Assembly: GCA_012295275.1 (NCBI GenBank)
Contig: CM022672.1
Coordinates: 15,078,625 to 15,142,624 of the forward strand
Source of the DNA: Chrysomallon squamiferum
Lineage: Eukaryota; Mollusca; Gastropoda; Neomphalida; Peltospiridae
Reading direction: 5' to 3'
Length of the DNA: 64,000 nt
Position numbers and translations under genes: made by a program. Shown here piece by piece: positions 9,910 through 23,637 of this stretch; the first letter of the stretch is position 1; the number at the start of each line of letters is the position of its first letter. A model generated the notes under the pieces. That model saw nothing but the letters and a program-made list of their open reading frames with translations, ran no database searches and was not told the DNA's origin.

Positions 9910-12900
9910 ATGGCGAGTTTTAGGTAAGTATTTAAAATACTAAATGTAGGATGTAAATTTAGTCATTTAATTTATAATTAAATAATTGGATTGTGTTTGC
10001 AGTTCGAAAATTATAAACTTAACCGTAGGCGTATACAGCTGAGGATTCCAAAATATACGGGGTATACCAACGTTTATTTTCCAAACAAAAACAAAGAAAG
10101 AAAAGAAATCAGCTGTATCAGTTATAATCCTAGTGTTAATCTATTTATTATTATCTAAAATATGTAAAACAGCAATACATTGATTATTTAGATAGTTATG
10201 ACTCTCTGATTCATTAAATTTACAATTGAATATCATGAATTTGAATATTTGTGTCTTGTCTATCCGCGGGCACCAGAACTCGGCTTGTGCTTATTATAAT
10301 ATTAATTATTAGTTATAATATCAGTTTTGATATACTGCTATCAGATAATAATAATGACTGACAGCATACAAGAACTGAACAAATCGAATTGTACTGTATA
10401 GTGAAGATAAACAATTGAATTACTAAATTAGATTTGACAAATTGTATTATTCTGTTAACACAATAACAGTATTTTAAGCAAATTAATGCCATTTATAAAT
10501 AACAATTCATACTCGTCTTATTCATTGAACTGTTGTAGTAGTGGTAGTAGTAGTAATAATAAATTTGTATGGATGTAAATTGAACTGTGAACAAATTTCC
10601 ATAATTATTGTCAAGTCCAGCAGCTTCGACAAACAATATATTTGACTGCAGTAGCAAGAGATTTTAATGTTTCCTTTTTGATGTAGATGATAATAACACA
10701 TATACAGTATTAGCTCTATATTTTTCTTATTAATATAATATAAACATTTTTACCTTTCAGTCCGGAAACAATCCGGCTAGGAGTGGTAGAAAAACTTGAT
10801 GTTGTTTTTGGTAAACTGTATGAGATATGGACTGATATTGGGATCTGCGAGAGTCAGATGGAAGAACGAGCAGGAGCAGTTCTAAAACATCTTGACAATC
10901 TGCTTGATGAGATGGTTGAGGAAGAGAGTGTACTGAGAAATGAGATTCAGCAGAATATTCAAGAACATTCAGCAGAAGTTGCTGCACTCTGTACAGAATT
11001 GCATTTACCACAGTATAAGGTATTATTATTAAATTCTCTTCCTAAAGCTGTTATAACACACAGCAATCTATACCAAATTATATTTTCATGTATATAAGAT
11101 ATTTCATGAAGATTTCACATTGGTTTCTCATCCTAAAATTGTATTAGTGCATTCACCATTGTACAAGGATTTATTATTTCAGAACTGTTTCTTCTTACCC
11201 TAAAAGTATTCTAACCTGAAAATATGTCAAGAATGCTTAGAAAAGATGTCTGCACTACAGAATTACATTTACCACAGTTAAATGTTTTAATTACAGTTAA
11301 TGAATGAATGAACAGAATATGTCAATAGCAAAATTTAAAGAGCTACTTTGTGATGAGTTGAATTGAACTGAACTTTATTCATACTCAGGCTGTAGTCTGT
11401 GGCAAGTGAGGACACATTCATGTAGAATTTAATATAATTATTGCAGTTATAATAGGATTGTGGATTTACAGTAATGTGCATAATAATAAAAAAATATATC
11501 AGCTAGAGGATTTACAAAAAATGTTCACGATTAGATTACAGAAAATAGAATGTTTTCTAAGGACACCAGCTTTTTTAGAGTTAAATAATTTACAAAACAA
11601 GAATATACTTGATTTACATTGACAAAAAAACATTCTTAAAAACATATATATAAATATATAATGAAACTGTTGTCATGGACATACTGGGCACAATGGACAT
11701 ATTCTGTTTTCTAATGGTATATATTACCATCTTCTGCTTTCAATAGGAAGATTACCATTTGAATGTCTAAACTGTAACAGTGGGCATCAGTATTTTTTCT
11801 CTGTAAAGTATAACATTGAAATATGTCTCAGATGCAACTGTATCTTTAAATAGTTTATAAATACTGATCTATAAGCCTTGAGTTAATGCATGATTCTAAC
11901 ATGATTTAGAAGCACTAGTGATAATCACATATATGTACAGCCAACATCATTGAGAACAGATTTAGCATGTAATATCAATATGTGGTTTAAAATATTGGTG
12001 ATATTATATTCAGTAATAGTCTGTACACTAGACGACTAGTAATGATAAGTACTTTCCCATGATTAATTAAAACCAGAAAACAATTATTTTTACTTTTATA
12101 ATAATATACACTGAATAAAGTACAAGTTCTCCATTTAATAAGTTCATTGGAGTAGATTTCCTCACAGGTAATAACAATTTCATAACCTGGTTACATAATT
12201 TTTCCAAAATCCCCAGATTTTCCTACCATATAGAAAAACTGGTAAAACCATGTCAATTAACTTAGGTTGACACTGGATGGACATCTTTCTTGTGTCATGT
12301 CAAAGCAGACAGTGCAGGCATCTTTGACCTGACTTAGCATATCATAAAATAATAAAAATGGCTGCATCTGTCTGCTTCTTGGCTTCCATCACATTTCGAT
12401 TCTTCATCCTAAGTTGGTACTTTGCACACGCAGCTCAGGTATCTGTGGCAGGAGATCCAAACCTAAGATTGAACTTTGTAGTGGAACACTGAGTAGTAGA
12501 GCGAATAACTGACATGGTTCTTGAATAACTCGTATTTTTTTTGATTCTGATGTCACTTGGCAAGTACTTCCAGCCTGGTGTCCCTCTACGACCATAGTGG
12601 CTGGCTCTGCAGGTAAACATCTGGAAGTGGGCCATGACTAGCTCTTCCTTTGCCAACTTTACAAGAACCACCCCTGCTTTCTGGATGTGCATTAATGTAA
12701 TTAGTAATAATTAACCAAATGAACTTTGAACTTAAAACAAATAACACTAATTCTACAATCTTTCAGTGAATTCCATTCTACCAAGATTCATATTAAATCA
12801 CTTTAAATAGTTTCTATCAGCCTTTGAGTTGTTTTTTGAGCACATCTAGGATATCTCGGGGTTGATGTATTGGTAGTTGCAGTACATCGTCAACAGTATC

Positions 12901-15900
12901 ATTAATGGCATTAGAAGCATCCTTGATGGCATTAGAAGTAACTGTTCTGTTTTTCATCTCGGTCTCTACCTGAACAGTTCATTCAACAAATTCCATTTCA
13001 GATTGAGTACCAACTGCCGACAGTTCTGTGGAAGCATTCCTATTATCCTCGGAATACGCACATTTACAAAGTTGATCCACATGTCTTTTACACACAAAAT
13101 CTCCAACTTTCACTCTGTAGGTAACAGGCCCTAGCTGACACAGTACTTTTCTACTCAACCACTTGTCAGATCCTCTGTAGTTCTTCACTTGAACTGAATC
13201 TCCAATATTGAACACTCATGTTTTACTTACTTTTGGAATAGTTCTCTTTTTAACAGTTCTCCAAACAGAACGCAAGCTATTCAATCTTGTTTTTTCTGCT
13301 TTCCACATTTAACAATCACCTCAATTTGCCCAAGGACTGGTACCACTTCATCTGTATAAGTTTTCAACACAATTGATGTTGATTTCAATACACTGTTTTC
13401 TTCAATTTTTCCTGATAACTCTTATTAGAAATTATCGAAACAGAAGCACCAGTATCTACTTCCATTTTGAATGGCACACCATTGAGTTCCAATGAAATTT
13501 GAATTTCTTTCACTTTCATAGATTTTGCTGAGAAAATCATTGTCATTACTTTCCATTGCAACCTCTTTATTTTCTAGAACAGCTTTTGTAATTTCTGATT
13601 CAGTTTTGTTACTTCCACTTTCTTCATGAACAACATGAATTTTGAAACCTGTTTCAGATTCAGTATTTTCACTTTCCAAATCATTGGTACCACTTTCTGA
13701 TTCCGTTAGGTCCCTATCAGAATCTTAATTCACAACATGAAATTTAGAGTTTTTCTTTTTCAACTTTTCAAATTTCTTTTTTTCTTTTTCCATCTGTTTA
13801 TGTTCCTGTCTTTCTACTTTTTTCTTTTAATTTTGACATTTTCTACTCTAATGTCCTGTTTCATTACACTTTTTGCCTTTTTATAAAACCATGCATCATG
13901 ATGGTGATTAGTTTTACCACACCGGAAGCATTCAATGACAGAAACTTTGTGGAACTTTTCTGTTTCTGACTTAATTCCAATTTTCAGCATGCCAGTTTCT
14001 CTAGCTGCCATTTCCATACTAACAGCTATTTGCAAGGCTTTCCTCAGTGATAAGTCATGTTCAGAGAGAAGTTTTTTCTGTATTGACTTTTCAGACAGAC
14101 CACAGACAAAAATGTCTCTTAATGCTTCAGTCAAAAATGCATCAAATTCACAATGTTCTGTCAGTTTTCTTAATTCAGCCAAAAATCCACTTACAGTCTC
14201 TCCAGGCTCTTGTTTCTGTTGATAGAATTTGAACCGTTCCGCAGTCACCAAAGGTTTTGGTTTGAGATAATTTCCTATCAAGGTTTTCAATTGTTTGTAA
14301 GTCTTACTTGCCGGGTTCTCAGGCCAAGTCAGATTTTGAATCAACCTGTAAGTCTTGACACCAGATACAGACAACAAAATGGAACGTTTCTTTTCAGCAT
14401 CGTCTACATCATTCGCCAACAGATACTGTTCCAAATGTTCAATGTATTCATCCCAGTGGGAACTTTTTATGTCAAACTCTTCAACCTTACTACAGGTAGC
14501 CATATTTCATAAAGAGTTAATTTCAGGAAACAGTTCATCTCATCCTCGTTGGCAATTGTTATGTTTTAGCATTAAAATGTAAAGTTCATTTCAGTTTCCA
14601 AACAATTTATTTCATTTCAAAATGGCTACGTACAAAAACTAACATACATTCACGATGATGTCATATAATTATATCTCCCTTGTTCCATTTCCCCTAAACA
14701 TTATAAACTGTAACAGTGTTAACCATAACACCATTTAGATACAGCAAATCCTGCTTAAACTTCAAATAGTAATATCATGTGTTTCAAGATACAGCTTTAA
14801 TCTATTATTTAACACAGTGGTTTAGAGTTTACCAAGGCATCTAAGTAATGTAATATGTATGTCATTTTCTAGAGTATTTTTATCACCACTTTTATACATT
14901 GGCTTGATTATACCTGACTAACCATGAGTCAAGGAAGATATCCATTTCAAACACTAAATTAAAAGGTTTGACATAAACATATATCATCAACAGTTTGCTT
15001 AATAAATTAATTAATTATATTATCTAGACCTGAAGCTTTGTTGTTCTTTGCATGAAGCTAACTAATGGTGTAGCATGTGTAATTTGTTTATTCACTCTTG
15101 TTACACTGTGCCTGCGACTGTGCCATGTTGGGCCTGTAGTTTCCACTGCATGTCTGGTGTGTACCTGTCAGTACCATAGTTCTTACAATTAATGCACTTC
15201 ACATCAACAGTTTGCTTAATACATTTATTAATTATATTGTCTGGACCTGAAGCTTTGTTGTTCTTGAGATATTTAACAACTATAAATATTTCACTTTCTC
15301 AAACTGTGGTAAAATCTGCTTCTGGAGTGGGATCATCACTAATGTTTACATCTTTAAAGTCTTGGTACAGTGCTTCTAAAGGTGGTAAATTACAGTCAAG
15401 TTTGTTGTGTTTTTAGGAGTGTACAAAAAGCTCTCATGCCATATCTGCTAAAATCTTTAATTTAATTTTTTTATTTTCCAGTTACGTCTTAATATTATAT
15501 TCTTGTACTGTTTACTTGCCTTTAGAAGTCATTGCTTGTTATTTATTGTTTTCCTATTTTTGTAATCTGTTCTGGTTTCTCTGTGTTGCATTGACTACCT
15601 AACTATGCCTTATTTCTGCAGTTGGGGATAGATCTGCTTCTAGTATATCCAAATATATTTACTGCAGTGTTCACGAATAAGCGACTGACACTGTTCACCA
15701 TGGTATTAAGCTACCATACAACCGAATCTTTAAACTTAAACCATAATATGTATTCAGATGTGTTTTGATAAACTAGGTATGTGCTTCTCAGTTTAACATG
15801 TGATTTTTCATTTCTGTTGTTTGTATATACTGTATAACCTGGTATTTCTACATTATCAATATCTTCAAGTTTGGCATCTACTAGGCACAAAATATCATAC

Positions 15901-18900
15901 TGATTAAACATTTTTTTTATAAATTCTGGTATATGCAGTTTTGTTTCCAAGCCACAAGCATGAAAAATAAAATATTTACAGAATCAGAAGTGTTGACTGT
16001 ATTTGTGTAACCATGGTTGTTCGATACTTCAGTCATTTCATTTTGATTGTCACCAGTGTCAATCTTCCGGCTGTCTTAAGCATGGTCTTCTGTCGGTGAG
16101 GTGTAATTGCAGGCACACTTGTTCGGATTTATAATTTGTGGGATGTATTATGGCTTGTATCTGAATAAAAAGTTGGTCATACCACTAATGTCACACGGAT
16201 TCAATAAATCTAGCCTCAATAAATGTTTCTGTGTTCCACAGACTCATGATTTACTGACACCAAAATGAATTCTTTCAAAACTTCAGAATTTCTTCTGAGA
16301 ATTTCTCTGACTTTCAGTCTTGGTATTTGGTGGCATAGTGGTGTTTGCATATGATCAAATGCAAAAGTGTTTTCATGTTTCATTTGTTCTTTAAGCAATT
16401 AATTTAGTACTTGCTCTGCATCCTTGTTGTCTTTTTCTAGAATTCAGTTAAAAATCAGGTTGTGTATGAATATGTAACACATTTTCACAAAGATCTTCAT
16501 AATAATGTTAGAAACTGTCAGTATCATTATAACATTTGGCTTACTTTTTCCTTCATAATTTCAACCACATCTGCTATTTTCTTTCTTTCTACACAGGATT
16601 CTTCAAAGCTAGTATTTACAAACTTTATGGATTTTTCTGGATAAAACAGACTGGCTTTTAAATAATTATTACTGTTAGGAAAAGTAATCATATTTATTTA
16701 TAATTCAGCAAAAGGATGGCATGTCCATGATACAAAGAGAGAAGGATCTCAGAGCCAAACTGGATAGCTTGAAAGCTGAAAAATCGGAGAGATTGAGGAT
16801 TTATAAAAACTTCAAACTTCAAGACCAGCATCTGTGTGACGTCCTTCAGATGACTCCCTACTACATCCCATCAGGAACAATCCCCACCAAGGAGCAGTTA
16901 ACTGAACTGGAAAAACACATAGCAGCAAGGAATGTTGAAAAGGTTTGTTAAAATACAGCACAGATGATTTCATGTTAAAAACTTAAAGGAATGGAAGGCA
17001 GTTCAGTGGTCAAAAGTGTTGATGTAAAGCATAATTTCACATGATTGGACTGTTTTAGTTAGACTTTTTATGTCAGAGTGAGACAGAAAGGTTTCCTAAT
17101 ACGTTTTATAAATGTACGTGTGACTTTTTTCTTTTTAGTCAAACTGTCAGCATTAGCTTTTTTTCAATTTTAAAGTAACTATTCAAGTCCAAACTAAAAA
17201 TTTATTTTTATTTAAATATTATAGATTGATTTGTTTGACAGCATATGCATATTCATTAATAAAGAGTCAGATTACATTAATTAAATCAAAGGTTTGATGT
17301 TATTTTAACTTGTAATATGTATTTTGTTTTTGTTTTTGTAATAGCGTGAAAGACAAGCTAAGTTTACATCGACCAAGAAAAAGATTATTGAGCTGTTTAA
17401 CTTACTGGAGTGCAACCCAGACACATCGTTTGAGAGGGAAATTGTCTGTGAAGATGATGATTCTTTTATACTGTCAACAGAAAACATGACGGCACTGAAG
17501 AGTCTGCATGAAGAGGTACAAGGGATGATTTACAGTGTCCATTTACAGCACATTAGTTATAACAAAATCTTTGGTTTATCAGACCAGCACAGTGTTTATT
17601 TATCGTCTATTTCTACCTTAGTTCTGATTTTTTAAATATTAAATGATAGTACCTAACTTGATAGTGAAGAGCTTAAATATAAATATGTATTATCTTATGT
17701 CAGTAAGAAAACGAAACAGTTATATTTAAAACAGTGGTGAAATTTTTAAATTTAACTCTTTTAATTTAAACTTTAATTTTAATTTTTCCAGTATTGTTGC
17801 TGATTTCTCTAACAACGTTTTGTATTCTCAAAAAAATAACATACAGCAAATATGAATGCTGCCATTTATTCTGTTTAACCATAATAGACATAAAAGTTTC
17901 AATGAATTAGCACTATATTTAATTATATATATTTTGTTATCCTGTTTGTTTAATTACATCTGTATGATAGCCAATGTAATTTCATGTGTGGGTATCATTA
18001 AACATTCATTCATTCATTCATTGAATTTTATTCTCTGTAACTTCTTTTGTTTTGAGTATATGGTGTATGGTAGAGGTATATGCTAAGCACACTTGTGTGG
18101 GTAAATAAGCAAAATCTAGTAATGGCAGATGCAAAAAGTAAAAACAAATTTGTACAGTATTTGCTAAATAGACATTCTCATCTCGAAAATTATGATTTGC
18201 GTTATTTTCTAAAATTATAATTTGCGTTATGTTATATTCAGTTAAAATATTGTGCACATTTTACTAACATATTAAAACTTATCATACTGAACCTGCTCTG
18301 CTGTGATATTTGGAAAGGGATATTTAGCAACCACATATTTTCTCCAAAAAGTAGTTAGAAAAAAAATTGGTGAATTATGGTAAGTTGTAAATACATTTTG
18401 TGTTCAGAAATTTATAAGGATATTTTTTTTCTCTTTATTTTTAAGCTTGAAAATAAGTATGAGAACTTAAAACAGGCCACAATGACACTGTGGTCAGATC
18501 TGTATGCTCTCTGGAACAGGCTTGATGTATCAGATGAAGAGAGAGAAAAATTCAAAGAAGGCAAAGATGGACATAAACCATTAGTTCTGGATGCCTTGCG
18601 AAAAGAAATCGCTAGGTGTGAACAACTTAAATTTCAAAACATCCAGCGTTTTGTTGATGGCATCAGGAGTGAACTTGAGGTGTTGTGGAACAAGTGTTAC
18701 TTCAGCAAAGAGCAGCGAGAATTGTTTAAATTTATGCATGAAGGTTTGTTTTTTTAGACATTGTTTAAACATTTGACCTTTCTTCATTTCTGTTTCTGTA
18801 AGAAAGTGAATTGTAGAAGAAGAAAAAACCCCATATCTGTTAACCTCAAAAACTCAATCAAAAGGATTCCAATGATTTCATTATTTATAAATTAAATGTA

Positions 18901-21900
18901 AAATGTATAAAATGATATAAGAATTCAGAATGTTGTCTTTGCAGATCGATACACAGAGGAACTTCTCAAAGTACATGAGAATGAACTGGAAGAGGTGAAG
19001 AGTTACTACAACACATACAAACAGCTGTTCATCAAGTTAGAAAAATGGGAATCTTTGTTCCAAGACAAATTGGAACTGGAGGTTATTTGATAACAATATT
19101 GATATATTTATATTCCTCACATTGCTTTTCAAGATTTAAACGAAAGAAAGAAATATTTCTGTAATCTGTTTTTGCTGTCGTTACTCTGTTATTCAAATTA
19201 GAAAAATTGAAATTTTTGCTTCAAGACTAGGTTTTTTAATAATTTTATTTTTATTTTCTTCACATCACATTAAAAAGATTGAAGCAAAGAGATGCTTGTC
19301 TTATGAAATGTGTTTTTGAGGTCAATCATGGTGATATTAAATGTAAAATTGAATATATTCTGGTTGTATCAAAATGGTTTTTGCTTATGGGAAGATGTTT
19401 TAACTTTTAAAAAAGAAGAAATGCTGGTTTTTTATTAAATGTAATGAGGTAAAATTTGTTGTGAATTTAATATTTATCATCATGGTCCTTTTTTATGCAG
19501 AAATTGTTAATTTATGTATATTTTTTATTGTGCAGCGAAAAGCTATGGATCCTAATCGTTACAAAAACAGACGTCATAACTATATATTACAAGATGAAAA
19601 GGCAATGAGGAAAATTTCAAAAGAACTTCCAAGGGTATGTAAATATCTGAACAGTGAAACATAGCAATTGTAATATACCAAAGATATGCTGTGTTGTAAA
19701 CATGTTTACAATCTATTTATGGTCCTTAATCATGTATTTTAGAACATGTTAAATATCTTATTTGTTCCTCGCATAACATCACTGCAGTGTTATAAAATAA
19801 AATATAATTTTGGCCATAAACTTAACAACACAGCATCTATAATTTACGAAAAATACTCAATGTTACCTTTTTACAATTGGTATGGTCCATAATCATTAAA
19901 GCATCATATACTTTTACATATAAGAATATGATAAAATATATTTAATACATTCTAAAACTGTTATGTATCTTAACAGGCACAACAGGGCAGAAGAAGTTGT
20001 AAAATAGCAACAACAATTTACAGAAAAAAATGCACTGTTATAAACATTTTTTAATTTTCAATCTCATTATCATGATTATGGCATCAAATACCTGTGAATT
20101 TAAAACTATTTTAATCCATTTTTAATGCCTCTACAGAATAATGCATTAATTGTGGATACTGAATGTTACAGGCAGAGGAAGATGTAAAGGAAGCAGTGAC
20201 TAAGTGGGAAAAAGATCACCAGAAAACCTTTCTGGTAGAAGGAATGTCTTTTGTAGATTATGTTAAAAAGAGGTGGGATGATTACCATGAAGAGAAAATC
20301 AGAGAAAAGGAACAAAGGGTAAAATCAGCATATCTGTGTGTGTGGAGAGAGAGAGAGAGATAGACAGACAGATAACCAGTTTGTGAAAGCTGGATTAATT
20401 AAATAATTCATGTCTTATTTACAACCATTTACATGAGATATGTCTTAGGTATCAGTGAAAGTTCAAATATTTTTGTCTGTCTTGATGAATTTCTTTTTCA
20501 TACACACACCCATGTGCAATTTAGGCAGAAATTTTTATTTCAAAATACATTATTCTTTTAAAACTAAATCCCAGTGTCTAAACAGTAAAATATGTTATTT
20601 GAGTTGAATCAGCAAATTAGCAATATCAACATATGTCAAGATAAGCAGTTTTTCATCCATGTAGAAATAGTTTCTTATAATCACAGTCCTTAAGTTATGC
20701 AAAGATAAAAGTAATACTGTATATTAAAAATACTTTTGTTATGATGTTAATTTCCTGAAGTGTAAGTTAATGCTGCTAGTGAATTTTGAATGTTAAGTGC
20801 TTAGATGTAGTGCAACATTTGTTCTTTGTTCTTCAACAAGTAAGCATACACATCAAATATTTTATAGCAAAAAGCCAAGGCTAAATTAATTCAAGACGAG
20901 ATGGCATTCGGCAGTAAACCAACGACACCAGCAAAAAGAGCCATGTGTGTTACTCCAACAAAAACCCCAAGCAAATTTAGAAAGGTAAGTTAAAATTAAT
21001 TATTTTTAACCATATATACTGTACATGAAAATAAATTAAAAACATACAGAGCATGCCTTTTAATGTAAATTAAGATTATGATTATGATTTTATTTTTACA
21101 TTTAGTCCAGTAAAAGAAGTGCAATCTTAAAGACTTGCATATTTTCATTTGTATTTGTCTGATTTATTGACTCATAAAATATTAAATGTGTAAGGTTAGG
21201 ATTTAGTTAAATGATTTACTGTCTTATTGGTAACAGATTACCTCAGATATGTCTCAGATGTCGGTGAAAGTTCGAATCAACTACAGCATGAAGGTATCAT
21301 TCTTCAGGACTGTGGATTTTAACAATACTTCTAATAACTTCACAACAATTTGTCACTTACCACTTGTTTCTGGGAATGTACCAGCTGGAAATTAATTTAT
21401 GACTGCTATCATCTAGTTAATTTTCATTTTATTAAAGTGCAAAATAATATTGTATTCTTCCAAATGATTTATTTGTTTGTTATGAACAGACTTTGCTAAA
21501 ATAACAACATTGAGATTAACATTTACTGGGACATTTCATTAAAAAAGATACATTAATGTCAAAATTTTGTAAAGACGTCTTCAGTCTGTTTGCTTTTTTT
21601 TCTCATTCCTCCATACAAAATATACTGACATTCAGCAAAGACTGGTAAAATAAAATTAAAAAAAAAAAAATTATTTATATTGTTCTTAGTAGAGCCAATT
21701 AAATACTTTAAACATTTATATATCATTGATAAATTTACCTCTGGTTAATTCCCAGCTGTACACTTTTTGCACATTCACAGTTAATTATGTTAAACTAATG
21801 ATTTTGCATGTTGACACAGTTGAATGAAACAAAAACACCTGGTTCTGTAAGCCGTATTCAGCACTCCAGCATTTTTGCTTCACCATGTGGTCGAGCTCCT

Positions 21901-22413
21901 TTGTCATCAAGTAAGGTAACCGACATATGAAATACGTTTTAAACCTTTTTTTTAATAAATAGGAAATGTACATATAAAATAAAATAAAAATTACAAAGAT
22001 ATTTCACTTTACAAAGATAAGCATAACATTATGGTGTTTACAAAAAGAAAATGATAATATTAGTTTTAACTGTCTAAGATACAAGATACATCACATTTAA
22101 AATTTCTATTTTGCGGATAGACCATCATCTGCAGAACTAATCTCTTTTTTGTTTGAATTTTGAATCAGATTTTCTTGTTATTATTTCAGGCACCAAACAG
22201 GTCGTTACGGAGGCGATCAAAGCGCCTTGCACGCCAGGTGCTAGCAGAGTGTAAGGCTAACAACACCAAGTCAAACAACACAATATTCAGCCAGACCACG
22301 GTAAGCAGCAACGAAGGGAATAGCATCAACATGAGCCTAGCGTCCACCGGGTCATATCAAGATTTTGCTGTGTGTATCATTCGTAAATTTTTCTTTTAGT
22401 CTATACCAGAATG

Positions 22414-22444
<31 letters not shown>

Positions 22445-23604
22445 GTTCTATTAACATCACCAAACATTGTTGGCATGAACGGTGCACTGTTTTACCCTGA
22501 TTAATAATACCTGCATCCTTTCCTCACACTATAATGTTTAAAAAAAGAAAATGAATCAGTTTATTTGTCTCTTCTGTTTTTTGATTTATGAAATAATAGG
22601 CAAATAAAATTTGATTTTTTAATTCCTAATTACTGATCTTGCCATCTTTGTGAAAATGGAAAAACAATGTTAAAACCCTGGTATATATATATATAAAGTA
22701 TTGCAATATAATAAATTTATTTAGTGTTGCCAGCAGACAAACCATGACCCAGTGACACCAGTCTGATTGTTGACAGGAATTTTTATAATTTTATTTTGAA
22801 ATATATAAATTTATACTTATCTTTTCTCACCATTGCTAAATAATTTCTGGAACATCTGTGAAATAATTTAGAAAAATGGAAAATAAGAAATTAGAAGGTA
22901 TCAACATGTTGGTATTTACCAACCAGTTGGTACAACTGTTATATTAGAATATTAAAAGCATCTGATAATTGGAAGAGCATAATAATGTGTGTATGTGTGT
23001 TTGTAAATGTATGTATGGACATATGTGTCTTTGTGTCTGTGTATATTATATGTGTGTGCGTGTGTGCACACGCATGCATACACACACACACACATAATTT
23101 GTTTTATTAATTCAAAGTATAGTGCATGTTCACATTGTTATATGTTTCACACTAATATTCTGATTTCTGTATCAGAAATAAATGTTTTGAAGTTATTAAC
23201 TTTGGTCTTACAATAACAACAATAGTTGTCATGCATGTTTAAGTATAAACCCTTTGTTTTGTGGCACATTTGGTTTGTTGGTTATTGTTTTTTTAGTTGA
23301 TACAACTGATAGTTTCAGCACACATTGCAGGACTGCAAAACAAGAAAACATGATATGTATATATTTTTTTAAAAATGGAATTATTCAAATATTTGTTAGT
23401 AATTTAAATCTACAGCAACAGTTTTTGATTTCTGATGTTTTAATGTGAATGTTACGGATATGAAAATTGTTGATAGATTGTGATTCATGCATTAAAAAGA
23501 GGCTTTTTCACAAATTCAGTCAAATATGGTATAATTATAGGTTTAGGAAAATTGTATCCTTCTGCTGCTGCTACTCAATTACAACTTCACAAAAAATAAC
23601 AATT

Positions 23605-23637
<33 letters not shown>

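Larger units (their letters stand above)
12842..14730 (-). mobile_element. Ty3/gypsy LTR retrotransposon, internally deleted
   Basis: Sits in PRC1 intron 2 in antisense orientation. Order on the minus strand: 5' LTR (14730-14557), leader ATTGCCAACGAGGATG directly inside it (resembling the primer-site leader common in gypsy elements), gag (14503-13814), a protease remnant (about 13500-13310) and an integrase C-terminal remnant (13215 to about 12845). Reverse transcriptase, RNase H and the integrase core are missing, and no 3' LTR is visible. It cannot move by itself and is presumably spliced out with the intron. Confidence 0.85.

Noticed and set aside
11760-11790. Possible 3' LTR of the gypsy element (AAACTGTAACAGTG also occurs in the LTR)
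   Set aside because: Only about 14 bases match and the flanks differ; too short to call an LTR copy.
12435-12692. 85-residue minus-strand open frame next to the gypsy relic
   Set aside because: No family similarity, and it lies beyond the recognisable end of the element; probably chance.
21235-21291. Exon-like segment in PRC1 intron 9 (acceptor TAACAG, 57 bp open in phase, donor GTATCA)
   Set aside because: A related block near 20400-20465 shows it belongs to a short dispersed repeat (shared GATATGTCT and GTGAAAGTTC), and PRC1 relatives have no matching segment.
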